A DNA stretch of 42,989 nucleotides from JAICTV01 sp035634055 (GCA_035634055.1 DASQDR010000272.1:1-42989), one strand, 5' to 3'; numbered from the stretch's first letter, positions 23,489 through 31,704 are shown. Notes: generated from the letters alone by a model not told the origin. Translations and numbers: made by a program.

Positions 23489-23983
23489 GTGTCCACTCAG
23501 ACCCTGACCCGCCGCCCGACGACGAATAAGAAGCTCGCCCTGCTCACGCCCGTGCACGTGTCGGCGACGGTTCGCCTTCCCAGCGCCAAGGCCGCGCCGG
23601 CGGGCGCCCGTCCCGCCGCCCGCCCGCGGCCGCGGGCCGCGGTGCTGGCCGAGGTGGAGGAGCGGTTGCTCGCGGCGGCCATCTCGCACCACGCGGACTC
23701 GGCGTCGGCGCTGGACCGTATGCTCGACGACCTGGACCTGATGGAGCAGTCGCGCCGCGGCGCCCGCCGCGAGCTCCCCGCCGGCAATCCCAATCAGCAC
23801 GAGCGGATGGAGGACCTGCTGCTCGAAGCGGTCGTCCGCACGCACCCCAACCGCGACGCGGCCCTGAGCCGCCTGCTCGGCGACGTTTGCGGCGACGCGG
23901 CGCTGGAAGATTGCGATGACGAGGAGCTCGAGCGCGCCCGCTTCGACATGAGCATCGACAACGATTTTGACGGCCTGGGATGA
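23489..23983 (+). CDS. Unknown protein with an internal duplication
   Basis: 164 aa from the GTG at 23489, with AAAGGAG about 9 nt upstream. No family recognised. Residues 57-83 (EERLLAAAISHHADSASALD and following) and 107-133 (MEDLLLEAVVRTHPNRDAAL and following) are two copies of one helix-turn-helix-like hairpin with conserved Glu, Leu-Leu, His/Thr, Asp and Leu-Asp/Gly-Asp spacing. The first 50 residues are basic and Pro/Ala-rich, and the end is strongly acidic (DCDDEELERARFDMS). No signal peptide or membrane segment. It may bind a partner through the paired helices. Codon use and the ribosome site argue for a real gene. Confidence 0.65.
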   Translation: MSTQTLTRRPTTNKKLALLTPVHVSATVRLPSAKAAPAGARPAARPRPRAAVLAEVEERLLAAAISHHADSASALDRMLDDLDLMEQSRRGARRELPAGNPNQHERMEDLLLEAVVRTHPNRDAALSRLLGDVCGDAALEDCDDEELERARFDMSIDNDFDGLG

Positions 23984-24320
23984 CCGGCATCGGCGAGTCG
24001 CCGCGGACCCGGCGGGGCCGGTTGCGTCCCGCGCGCGTCCCTCGCCTCTGGCGCATGTCGGCGCGTCTTCCGGAGGGAAGAAACCGCCGTCGTGGGTTGT
24101 GATCGGGTGACCACAACTTTTCCTTCACCGTGGCTCGGCGCGTCCTGCCCGAGCGCGCGCGGCGGCAGCGGTAGTCCGTCGCGAGCGCCCGTTCATGGAC
24201 GCCCGAGCCGCGGTCGTTGGGGAACTCTCTCCCGCCCCCGTCACCAGTCGTCGCCGCCGCCGCCGCCGGCGGAGAACCTCTGGTGGTCCGGGGCTCCGCC
24301 GGGCGCTAGCATCGCGGGTG
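23984..24320. other. 337-bp intergenic region with a weak terminator-like hairpin
   Basis: GTTGTG (24096-24101) and CACAAC (24112-24117) can pair, followed by CTTTTCC. This may end transcription of the upstream gene, but the stem is only 6 bp. The remainder is GC-rich without features other than the -10 candidate at 24307. Confidence 0.4.
24307..24312 (+). promoter_or_regulatory. Candidate -10 element of the HEAAH-protein gene
   Basis: TAGCAT, 8 nt before the ATG at 24321; no Shine-Dalgarno. Confidence 0.42.
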
Positions 24321-25049
24321 ATGAACCGACTGAAGCGTAAGCCCGTGAGGCACGTGGCGGCCGCGCTGTTCCTGCTCGCCTCGCTGCTGCCGGCAGCGGC
24401 GGTCGTGGCGCAGGTGACGGTCAAGCAGGCGCCGGTCGAGGCGAAGGTGCGCACGTTCGACCCGAAGCGCCCGCCCGCCGAGATGCCGCCGCTGAGCGGG
24501 GACGAGGCGGCAGTCACGTCTTCGAAGTTCTCCTGCGGCGTGCGCGTCGAGGTCTCGATCACTCCGGGCGACGCGCCCGTCATGACCATCACCGGCGTGA
24601 CGGTCGAGATCGGGCTGAGCGTGGTCGAGTGGCTGCCGACCGCCGTCAGCCCCAAGATCCGCGCCCACGAGGCGGCGCACCGGCAGATCTCCGAGCACTA
24701 CTACTCGCGCGCCGGCGAGGCCGCCAAGCGGATCGCGCAGAAGTACGTCGGCCGGACCTTCCGCGTCGCCAGCACGGAATCCGCCGACACCACGCCGGTG
24801 ATCCGCAAGGCCGCCAACGAGTTTTCCGGGGAGTACTTCGGGGCGACCGAGGTGCCGGCGCAGAAGGCGCAGGAGACGTTCGACCGCCTGACCGACCACG
24901 GTCGAAACGACGTTCCGGAGAAGGAAGCAATCCGCCGTTCAATCGCATCGGCCGCGGCGACGGGCGCGGCCCCGGCAACCGCATCAGCGGCGGCGGCGGC
25001 GGCGGCGGCCGCGGGAACGACGCGACCCGCGGCGGCGCCGAGACGGTGA
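24321..25049 (+). CDS. Exported protein with HEAAH zinc-peptidase-like motif
   Basis: 242 aa from the ATG at 24321. A signal peptide is evident: basic NRLKRKPVR, hydrophobic AAALFLLASLLPAAAVV, likely cleavage near AQ (30-31). The central domain contains a strand-rich part (70-105), then IRAHEAAHRQISEHYY with HEAAH at 116-120, an HExxH pattern as in zincin metalloproteases, with E125 nearby. It loosely resembles the DUF922-type predicted secreted zinc proteases, where HExxH occurs in similar context, but I cannot confirm this. The C-terminal 35 residues are an Ala/Thr-rich low-complexity tail. Function therefore: possible periplasmic metallopeptidase, unproven. Confidence 0.7.
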   Translation: MNRLKRKPVRHVAAALFLLASLLPAAAVVAQVTVKQAPVEAKVRTFDPKRPPAEMPPLSGDEAAVTSSKFSCGVRVEVSITPGDAPVMTITGVTVEIGLSVVEWLPTAVSPKIRAHEAAHRQISEHYYSRAGEAAKRIAQKYVGRTFRVASTESADTTPVIRKAANEFSGEYFGATEVPAQKAQETFDRLTDHGRNDVPEKEAIRRSIASAAATGAAPATASAAAAAAAAAGTTRPAAAPRR

Positions 25050-25370
25050 GCCTCAGCCGTTCCGCCACGGTGACTTGAACGCGTCAGTGGAGACGGACCT
25101 GCGTGTCCGCCTTCCGTCTCGCGCGCCGTCGCGCGAGGGCGGATATGCCGACCCGCCGCGCCCGCCATTGGTCCGCACGGCACCGCCGACGATTACGTTT
25201 GCAACTCAGGTTTCTCCGCCGGAGCAGGCGGTGGCGCGGCGGTTGTAGGTGGGCAAGGCGGCTCCGCCCCTCGCGCCATGGTGACACGCGCGCACGTGCC
25301 GGGATGGTCCCGTGCAACGTCGCCGTTCCTGTGCAGCCGCGAGGGCGCAAGTTAGCAAAGGAGACGCGTC
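25050..25370. other. 321-bp intergenic region
   Basis: No gene, repeat family or terminator recognised. The KGG-peptide ribosome site lies at its right end. Confidence 0.5.
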
Positions 25371-25574
25371 ATGGCAGCGAAGCGCGGTTTTGCGGCAATG
25401 CCCAAGGGCAAGCAGAAGGCCATCGCCAGCAAGGGCGGCAAAGCGTCCAGCGGCGGCGGCAGCGGCGGCGGCTCCAAGAGCGGGGGCACGCGCAGCAAGA
25501 GCGGCGGCGGCAGCAAGAGCGCCGGCGGCAAGAGCGGCGGCACCCGCAGCAAGAGCGGCGGCGGCAGCAAGTAA
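25371..25574 (+). CDS. KGG-motif stress protein with Ser/Gly/Lys repeat tail
   Basis: 67 aa, ATG at 25371 with AAAGGAG upstream. The first 24 residues match the stress-induced KGG motif (RGFAAMPKGKQKAIASKGGK), known from small hydrophilic general-stress proteins such as those of the GsiB/YciG kind. Residues 25-67 are a tail of SKSGGGSKSGGTR-like units containing only Ser, Gly, Lys, Thr, Arg and Ala, built from short tandem repeats and certainly disordered. Highly basic, so nucleic-acid binding is conceivable. Cytoplasmic. Most members carry repeated KGG motifs; here only one is followed by a simple repeat. Confidence 0.82.
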   Translation: MAAKRGFAAMPKGKQKAIASKGGKASSGGGSGGGSKSGGTRSKSGGGSKSAGGKSGGTRSKSGGGSK

Positions 25575-25807
25575 ACGCCGACCCGGCCGGGGCGGACCCA
25601 CCCAGGTCCGCCCCGCCGCCCCCGGCGCACCCCCATCCGGCCTACGCGCACTTCCCGGCGATTGCCGTACCGCTCGCGCGCGGCGATCCGTGCCTCCGTC
25701 TTCCCCCTCGCTCCCTGGCTCAGTCCTTCAGTTCCATTTTCCCTGCGCCCCCTCCGCCCCACCGTTGTACGATGGCCATTGATCGTTGGCCGATCCGGAG
25801 GGTCTAC

Positions 25808-28387
25808 ATGTCACGCGCTCCGCTCATCGAATCGCTCGAGGGTCGCCTGCTGCTTTCCACGCTGCCGGCCGGGTTCAGCGAGACGACCGTCGCCAAGATC
25901 GACACCAGCAAGTCGGCGACGATGGCGTTCTCGCCGGACGGGCGGCTGTTCGTCGGCGACAGCAAGGCCGGGCAGATCCGCGTGGTGAAGAACAACGCGC
26001 TGCTCGCCGCCGCCGCCGTCACCCTCAGCGTGGACAACGCCAGCGAGCGCGGGATCAACGGGATCGCCTTCGCCCCCAACTTCGCCAGCGCGCCGGCCGG
26101 GGAGAAGTACGTCTTCGTCTACTACACCCGCCCCGACCCGGCCAAGCCGGGCGTCAACCCCAGCAACGCCAAGAACCGCCTCAGCCGCTTCACCGTCAAC
26201 GCGACTAACCCCGACAAGCTCGACGCCGCCAGCGAGCGCGTGCTGCTGGACAACATCAACGCGACCGCCGGCAACCACAACGGCGGCGCCCTTCACTTCG
26301 GCGCCGACGGGATGCTCTACCTGGCGATCGGCGAGGCGGCCGTGCCCTCGGACGCGCAGAAGCTCTCCACCTACGGCGGGAAGGTCCTGCGCCTCAACGC
26401 GATGAACCCGGCGAACCTGGTGCCGGGCGACAACCCGTTCGCCAACACGCCCGGCGCGCTGCCGCTCATCTGGGCGCTGGGCTTTCGCAACCCGTTCACC
26501 GGCGCCATGAAGCCGGGCACCAGCACGCTCTACATCAACGACGTGGGGCAATCGACGTGGGAAGAGATCAACCACGTCAAGAAGGGGCTGAACTACGGCT
26601 GGCCTGGCGAGGAGGGCAACGACGGCGGCAACGCCGCGTTCGAGGACCCGATCTTCGCCTACCACCACAACGGCCGCGGCATCGCCGTCACCGGCGGCGC
26701 GTTCTACAACGGGTCGCAGTTCCCCTCGAGCTACAACGGCAAGTACTTCTTCGGCGACTACGTCCTCAAGACGATCTGGTGGCTCGACGAGGCGAACAAG
26801 AAGCAAGTCCCCTTCGCGACCGCCACGCTCCAGGTCGTTGACATCGACGTGAACCCGAAGGACGGCAGCCTCTGGTACTTAAGCCTCAACGGCAGCGTGC
26901 AGCGGATCAGCTACGCCACCGGCAACCGCGCCCCGGTCGCGGCCGCCACCGCCAGCAAGACCAGCGGCCCGACCCCGCTCACGGTGACCTTTGACGGCGG
27001 CGGCAGCAGCGATCCGGACGGCGACGCGCTCACGTATTCGTGGGCTTTCGGCGACGGCTCGACCGCCACCGGAAAGACCGTCACCCACACCTACACGAAG
27101 GCCGGCAAGTTCAACGCGATCCTGACGGTGAAGGACGCCAAGGGCGCCAGCGATGCCGCGAACGCGCTGGCGATCAGCGTCGGCAACAACGCGCCGGTGC
27201 CGAAGATCGAGCTGCCGGCGGGCGGCTCGCTCTACAGCGGCGGGCAGACGATCAGCTTCAAGGGATCGGCCACCGACGTGGAGGATGGCACCCTGGGCGC
27301 GAGCCGGTTCGACTGGTCGGTCGTGTTCCACCACGGCACGCACACGCACCCGTTCCGCCCGTCGATCGGCGGCGTGACGAGCGGCACGTTTAGCATCCCA
27401 AAGGTCGGCGAGGTCGATCCGAACCAGTGGTACCGCGTGACGCTGACCGTCACCGACTCCGGCGGCGTCAGCAAGTCGACCAGCGTCGACGTCCGCCCGC
27501 GCACCAGCACGTTCACGCTGGCCACCAACGTGGCGGGACTGAAGCTGAACCTGGACGGCGCGGCCAAGGCGACGCCGCTGGCGACCCGCGGCGTGGTGGG
27601 CATGACGCGCTCGATCGCCGCGCCGACGACGCAGACGATTGACGGCAAGACGTACCAGTTCGTCTCCTGGTCCGACGGCAAGTCGGCCACGCACAGCATC
27701 GACACGCCCGCGACTAACACCACCTACGCCGCCAACTACAAGCTCGTCACCGGCACGACGACCAAGACGCTGCTCGCGGTGGCCGACGCGTACGTGCGCG
27801 ACGGCGCGTCCTCCGGCAGCAACTTCGGTTTGGCTCACGAGCTGCACGTGAAGAAGAACAACGCCGGCTTCAACCGCGAGAGCTACCTGCGGTTCAACCT
27901 CGCCGGCATCAGCTCGATCGCGTCGGCCAAGATTCTCGTCTGGGGCAGGCTGTCGTCGGCGGAGCAGAAGAACGTGGGCGTCGGGGTTCACGCCGTCGCC
28001 AACACCACGTGGGGCGAGTCGACGATCAAGTTCAGCAACAAGCTTTCGGCCGGCGCGACGCCGCTGTCGAAGGCGACGATCATCGACACGGCCGCGCGGT
28101 GGTACGAGTTCGACGTCAGCACGTACGTCAAGCAAAACGCCGGCAAGCTGGTGAGCTTCGCGCTGAAGGGGCTTGCCGGGTCGCTGCCGGTGGCAATTTT
28201 CAACTCCGACGAGCACGCGAGCAACAAGCCGCAGCTCGTGGTGACGTCGGCCGCGACGGCGACGCCGACGGCGACCGCGGCGGCGCGATCACAAATCGCG
28301 GCGATGGCCGCCACGTTTGCTTCTGCCAAGCCGATCGACGCGGGCGAGCTGTTGGAGAGCCTGTCGAAGGGCGACGCATCCTCGTGA
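25808..28387 (+). CDS. Large secreted sorbosone/glucose-dehydrogenase-like beta-propeller protein with PKD and DNRLRE domains
   Basis: 859 aa. The ATG at 25808 is chosen for its GGAGG 6 nt upstream; an ATG 36 nt earlier lacks one. Residues 9-17 (SLEGRLLLS) are the planctomycete extracellular N-terminal motif. About 18-365: a soluble PQQ-glucose-dehydrogenase-like propeller (FSPDGRLFVGD, NHNGGALHFGADGMLYLAIG, GFRNPFTGA, FFGDYV). About 372-460: a PKD domain (DPDGDALTYSWAFGDGS). A second Ig-like stretch follows to about 560. About 654-820: a DNRLRE/CBM96-like domain (ADAYVRDG, ESYLRFNL). Probably an exported sugar- or polymer-binding protein; enzymatic activity is uncertain. Confidence 0.88.
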   Translation: MSRAPLIESLEGRLLLSTLPAGFSETTVAKIDTSKSATMAFSPDGRLFVGDSKAGQIRVVKNNALLAAAAVTLSVDNASERGINGIAFAPNFASAPAGEKYVFVYYTRPDPAKPGVNPSNAKNRLSRFTVNATNPDKLDAASERVLLDNINATAGNHNGGALHFGADGMLYLAIGEAAVPSDAQKLSTYGGKVLRLNAMNPANLVPGDNPFANTPGALPLIWALGFRNPFTGAMKPGTSTLYINDVGQSTWEEINHVKKGLNYGWPGEEGNDGGNAAFEDPIFAYHHNGRGIAVTGGAFYNGSQFPSSYNGKYFFGDYVLKTIWWLDEANKKQVPFATATLQVVDIDVNPKDGSLWYLSLNGSVQRISYATGNRAPVAAATASKTSGPTPLTVTFDGGGSSDPDGDALTYSWAFGDGSTATGKTVTHTYTKAGKFNAILTVKDAKGASDAANALAISVGNNAPVPKIELPAGGSLYSGGQTISFKGSATDVEDGTLGASRFDWSVVFHHGTHTHPFRPSIGGVTSGTFSIPKVGEVDPNQWYRVTLTVTDSGGVSKSTSVDVRPRTSTFTLATNVAGLKLNLDGAAKATPLATRGVVGMTRSIAAPTTQTIDGKTYQFVSWSDGKSATHSIDTPATNTTYAANYKLVTGTTTKTLLAVADAYVRDGASSGSNFGLAHELHVKKNNAGFNRESYLRFNLAGISSIASAKILVWGRLSSAEQKNVGVGVHAVANTTWGESTIKFSNKLSAGATPLSKATIIDTAARWYEFDVSTYVKQNAGKLVSFALKGLAGSLPVAIFNSDEHASNKPQLVVTSAATATPTATAAARSQIAAMAATFASAKPIDAGELLESLSKGDASS

Positions 28388-28465
28388 TCGCGGGCGGGCG
28401 ATCGAAGTCGCTTCTTCGCCGCCACGACCCTCAAACCGTTCCGATGCGCGACCAGCGCGCGATTC

Positions 28466-28493
28466 TTGACGCCCCGCGCGCGCGGGCCACAAT
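28466..28493 (+). promoter_or_regulatory. Candidate promoter of the glycosyltransferase gene
   Basis: TTGACG (28466-28471) and CACAAT (28488-28493) with a 16-bp spacer, ending 9 nt before the ATG. It suggests a leaderless or almost leaderless transcript. Confidence 0.45.
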
Positions 28494-28502
28494 GCGCGGC
28501 CA

Positions 28503-30713
28503 ATGCCTTTGCCCGATCCGGCGCCGCAGCGGGTGCGAGCGCCGCTCACCGACGCGATCGTCCGCCACCGCAACGTCCTGTGGGGAACGCTCGTCGTCGT
28601 CTACCTGCTCGCCTTCAATGGCACCTGGCGCGTCGGCCGCGACAGCGCGCTCTACCGCGGGCTGGCGGACTCGCTGGCGAACGGCCACGGCTACACCTTC
28701 GGTGAGTTCGGCTCGCGCCAAATTTATCCCGGCCTGCCGGTGCTGCTGGCGGGGTTGCAAAAACTGTTCGGCCGCAGCGACCTTCCGCCGATCCTGCTGA
28801 TCCACGCGTTCGCCTTCGGCGCGCTGCTCTTCACCTACAAGCTGGTCCGCCTGCGCTACCCGCAGTGGGTAGCGACGATCGTGACGTTCGCCGTCGGCAT
28901 CAACGGGTGGTTCCTGGAGCTGACCAACGAGATCCGCGACGACGTGCCATTCTTGTTCGGCATGCTGATGGCGCTGTACGGCTGGGAGCGGCTGCGCATC
29001 GCGATCCTGGAACGTTCCGCCGGTGCGGCGGAGAGTGACGCAGGTGAGGCGAACCCGCCCGCGACGGCCATCCTCTCCGACGCGGCCGGCGCCGGCCGGT
29101 CCGAGGGTGGCGGCGCCGCGACAGACGTTGTCGACTACGCGCAACCGCGCCCGGCGAGCGACCGCGCGGACCGGCGTCGCGACATCTTCCGCTCGCTGAT
29201 CTACCTCTTCGTGGGCCTCGCGATCGCAGCGGTGATGCGGCCGACGTTCTGGATCCTGGCGATCGCATGGGTGCTGGTCTGCATCCGTGGCTTGGTCGCC
29301 GGGCCGCGGCGGCGGTTCTACGCGCTTTGCCTGGGCGTCCTGCTGCTGGTCTGGGCGGCGATGGCGCTGGCCGACCCGCGCGTCCGCGGCTTTAACCCCC
29401 TGCAGGGCGGCTACGAGCGCGACGCCATGGCCGCCCTGCAGCGCGTTTCGCTCACGCTCGGGCAGACGCTGCCCAAGATGCTGCGATCGGAGTTCGCCTA
29501 CGGCTTCTTCGGCCAGCAGTGGGTGCCCGGCGTCACGCAGCTCATGAGCCTCGTGGCGATCTTCGCCTCGCTGCTGCTGTTCCGACGCAACCCGCTCTGG
29601 ACCCTGCTGGTGCTGATGACGGTGGCCGTCACGCTGCTGATGGCGCCCATCCCGCGCTATTACGTGATGGTCCTGCCGCTGCTGATGCTGGCGTGGGTGC
29701 TGCTCAGCAGCGAGGTCGCGCTGCGCGTGCCGCACCGCTGGCTGGAGGTCGCGCTGCTGGCGGGCATCTGCGCGGTCTGCGTCCCCAACTTCGTGCGCTG
29801 CTGCAAGGTGATCGGCGAGCAGCGCGGGTGGAACCGCTCGGCGGGCGACGCGCCGAAGTGGCAGTACGTGGTGGAGATGTCGCGCGCGGTGAAGGAGCTG
29901 GTGCCGCCGGGCGAGAAGGTCATCGCGCCGGGCGCGACGATCATGAGCTACCTGAGCGGCCGCGAGGTGGTGATGCAGCGCGACATCCTGCCCGCGTCCG
30001 ACAAGAAGAAGCCGCACCAGTGGCCCGCGCACCTGGCGGCGCTGAACATCCGCTACGCGGTCTTTCCGTCGCGCCTGTACAAGGAAGGCGAGCGGTCGAT
30101 CCGCGAGCTGATGGACCGCGGCGTAATCGTGCCGGTGGAGCGCAAGGCCGTCGTCGGCGACATGGTGCTGGCGCGCGTGGAGGTCGTCGTCCCCCCGCCG
30201 GGGAAGAACTGGAAGGACCAGCCGGTCTCGGTGACGCCGTTCACGAAGAAGACCACCGCCGGCGGCACGACGCGCCCAAGCGCGGCAAAGCTGGCGAAGA
30301 AGAAGCGGCAGCTCGCGGCGGCGCGACGGGAGAAGAGCGAGCGCAAGGCGTTCGTGGCGGCGCGACAGAAAAAGCAGATCAAGCTGGCCAGGCAGCAGCG
30401 GCAGGTGGCGGCGGAGAAGCAGGCCAAGAAGCTGAAGCAGGCTGCCCAGCTACGCAAGCAACGCCGCGCAGCCGCCGCCAGACGCGCCGCGAAAGCGGCG
30501 GCGGCGACGCAGCCGGTCACGCAGCCCGCGACCCGGCCGAACGCTGCGCCAGCGACGGGCCCGCCTGCGCCCTTCACGACGCAACCCAACATCGCGCCCG
30601 CCATGGGCCCGGCGACGGCACCGGCGCCACCGCCGACGACGTCACCGACGGCAATCCTGCATCGCCCGCGGTTTCAGCGTTGGGACTTGCCATCGCGCCC
30701 GAACGGCAGGTGA
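28503..30713 (+). CDS. ArnT/PMT-type membrane glycosyltransferase (GT39 fold) with basic C-terminal tail
   Basis: 736 aa. Residues about 25-450 are a multi-span GT-C membrane domain with roughly ten hydrophobic helices. The acidic catalytic site of such enzymes is expected in the first loop, where GRDSALYRGLADSLANG (46-62) carries D47. DDVPFLF marks the second conserved loop. GT-C enzymes transfer sugars from a lipid-linked donor on the outer face of the membrane. Residues about 450-575 are a soluble domain, and from about 580 a Lys/Arg/Ala coiled-coil-like stretch (KKKRQLAAARREKSERK) passes into a Pro/Thr/Ala tail. That tail is unusual for the family. Confidence 0.82.
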   Translation: MPLPDPAPQRVRAPLTDAIVRHRNVLWGTLVVVYLLAFNGTWRVGRDSALYRGLADSLANGHGYTFGEFGSRQIYPGLPVLLAGLQKLFGRSDLPPILLIHAFAFGALLFTYKLVRLRYPQWVATIVTFAVGINGWFLELTNEIRDDVPFLFGMLMALYGWERLRIAILERSAGAAESDAGEANPPATAILSDAAGAGRSEGGGAATDVVDYAQPRPASDRADRRRDIFRSLIYLFVGLAIAAVMRPTFWILAIAWVLVCIRGLVAGPRRRFYALCLGVLLLVWAAMALADPRVRGFNPLQGGYERDAMAALQRVSLTLGQTLPKMLRSEFAYGFFGQQWVPGVTQLMSLVAIFASLLLFRRNPLWTLLVLMTVAVTLLMAPIPRYYVMVLPLLMLAWVLLSSEVALRVPHRWLEVALLAGICAVCVPNFVRCCKVIGEQRGWNRSAGDAPKWQYVVEMSRAVKELVPPGEKVIAPGATIMSYLSGREVVMQRDILPASDKKKPHQWPAHLAALNIRYAVFPSRLYKEGERSIRELMDRGVIVPVERKAVVGDMVLARVEVVVPPPGKNWKDQPVSVTPFTKKTTAGGTTRPSAAKLAKKKRQLAAARREKSERKAFVAARQKKQIKLARQQRQVAAEKQAKKLKQAAQLRKQRRAAAARRAAKAAAATQPVTQPATRPNAAPATGPPAPFTTQPNIAPAMGPATAPAPPPTTSPTAILHRPRFQRWDLPSRPNGR

Positions 30714-30850
30714 CGCAACGGCCGCGCGGTCGGGCGGTGCAGCACCGGGGCGGGCGCGTCGAGCGGACCTGACTTCTGCGTGGGGACGTCGACCGCCGCG
30801 GCGACACGGTTGTCGCGCTTTGCCGCATCGAAGCCGGCGAGAAAAAAGAG

Positions 30851-30870
30851 GGCGAGGCAGGCCTCGCCCC
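30851..30870 (-). repeat. Copy 3 of a 20-bp hairpin element in a convergent gap
   Basis: On the reverse strand it reads GGGGCGAGGCCTGCCTCGCC. GGGCGAGG pairs with CCTCGCCC (8 bp). It lies between the converging glycosyltransferase and CTERM-protein genes and is the best candidate of the three for a bidirectional terminator. Confidence 0.6.
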
Positions 30871-30897
30871 TACCGGCAGGCGGCGTGCCCGATCGGT

Positions 30898-31704
30898 CTA
30901 CGCGAATCGTCCGTGCCGCATTCGCGCGGCGGCGAGCGCGGCGAGCGACAGCATCACCAGCCCGCCCATCACCGGCGCCGGCAGCGGGATGGCCGCGGGC
31001 GTGGCGGCTTCCGGGGTCACGGTAACGCGGAAGTCAGCGGCGTTCGCTTCGCCGTCCACGCCCTTGGTCGATGACTCCGCCCCCACCACCGCCACCAGCA
31101 CGTAGGAGCCGGGGCCGATGGTCGGGAACGAGCCGTCGCTGCTGGAGTCGAAGTCGGAGCGGAACACGCGCGTGCGGTTCAGGCCCTGGCTCAGCCGCTC
31201 AAGCACCAACGTGACCTTGCCATTTCGGCGGACCATCGCGTTGATCGACACGTCGTGCTCGACGTGCGCCACCGAGTCCGCGTCGACGTCGAACGGAATT
31301 TCCGCCGATGCCGCCGACTCGATCAGCCCGTCGAACGGGCAGTCGCGCGGCATCGTGGCGTTGGCCGACCCGCTGAGGGTGAAGCCGTCGCCCGCACGGT
31401 CGATGCGGGTCGCGGCGTCGCCGGGCGCGCGCACGGCAGCTTGGCCGTCGCTGGCGTTGGCTGCGGCGCTGGCGGAGGCGCCGCCTTTGACGCCGTCGCC
31501 GACCTCGCTCGATTGTTTTTGGTCGCCGGGCCCGTCGCCCCCGCCGCCGCCGAGCCGGGAGGCAACGGCGGCGCTGAAGTCGGCGTCGGCGGACGGGTAG
31601 ATCGGCCCCGCCGCTGCCGTCTGGGCCGCAGCCAAGAGCAGCAGCGCCGCCGCCAGCGCCGCGGCCGCCCGTCGAAATGCCCGCGCTGGGACGCGGTAGT
31701 ACAT
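30898..31704 (-). CDS. Exported protein with VPLPA/PEP-CTERM-like sorting tail
   Basis: 268 aa from the ATG at 31704, with AAGGAG 7 nt upstream. Signal peptide: basic RVPARAFRR, then a long Ala/Leu core ending AQTAAA near residue 32. The mature part has a Gly/Ser/Ala-rich stretch (to about 95), then a beta-rich domain (GFTLSGSANATM, VAHVEHDVSINAMV, GSYVLVAVVG). The C-terminus is a CTERM signal: IPLPAPVMGG, hydrophobic LVMLSLAALAAA, basic RMRHGRFA. This corresponds to the VPLPA-type variant of exosortase signals. The function of the mature domain is unknown. Confidence 0.78.
   Translation of the reverse strand: MYYRVPARAFRRAAAALAAALLLLAAAQTAAAGPIYPSADADFSAAVASRLGGGGGDGPGDQKQSSEVGDGVKGGASASAAANASDGQAAVRAPGDAATRIDRAGDGFTLSGSANATMPRDCPFDGLIESAASAEIPFDVDADSVAHVEHDVSINAMVRRNGKVTLVLERLSQGLNRTRVFRSDFDSSSDGSFPTIGPGSYVLVAVVGAESSTKGVDGEANAADFRVTVTPEAATPAAIPLPAPVMGGLVMLSLAALAAARMRHGRFA

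Noticed and set aside
22374..23507. Forward frame spanning the CTERM gene end and the ferredoxin antisense
   Set aside because: Pro/Arg-rich, overlaps two better genes and has no ribosome site.
24096..24117. Hairpin GTTGTG/CACAAC followed by TTTT as a firm terminator
   Set aside because: 6-bp stem with a 10-nt loop is too weak to call; mentioned in the region entry.
25103..25807. N-terminal extension of the propeller protein
   Set aside because: The frame is open but overlaps the KGG gene and has no coding character; a good ribosome site and the extracellular motif lie at 25808.
28503..30713. Exosortase assignment for the membrane protein near the CTERM gene
   Set aside because: No exosortase Cys/Arg/His triad is visible; length and loops fit a GT-C glycosyltransferase.
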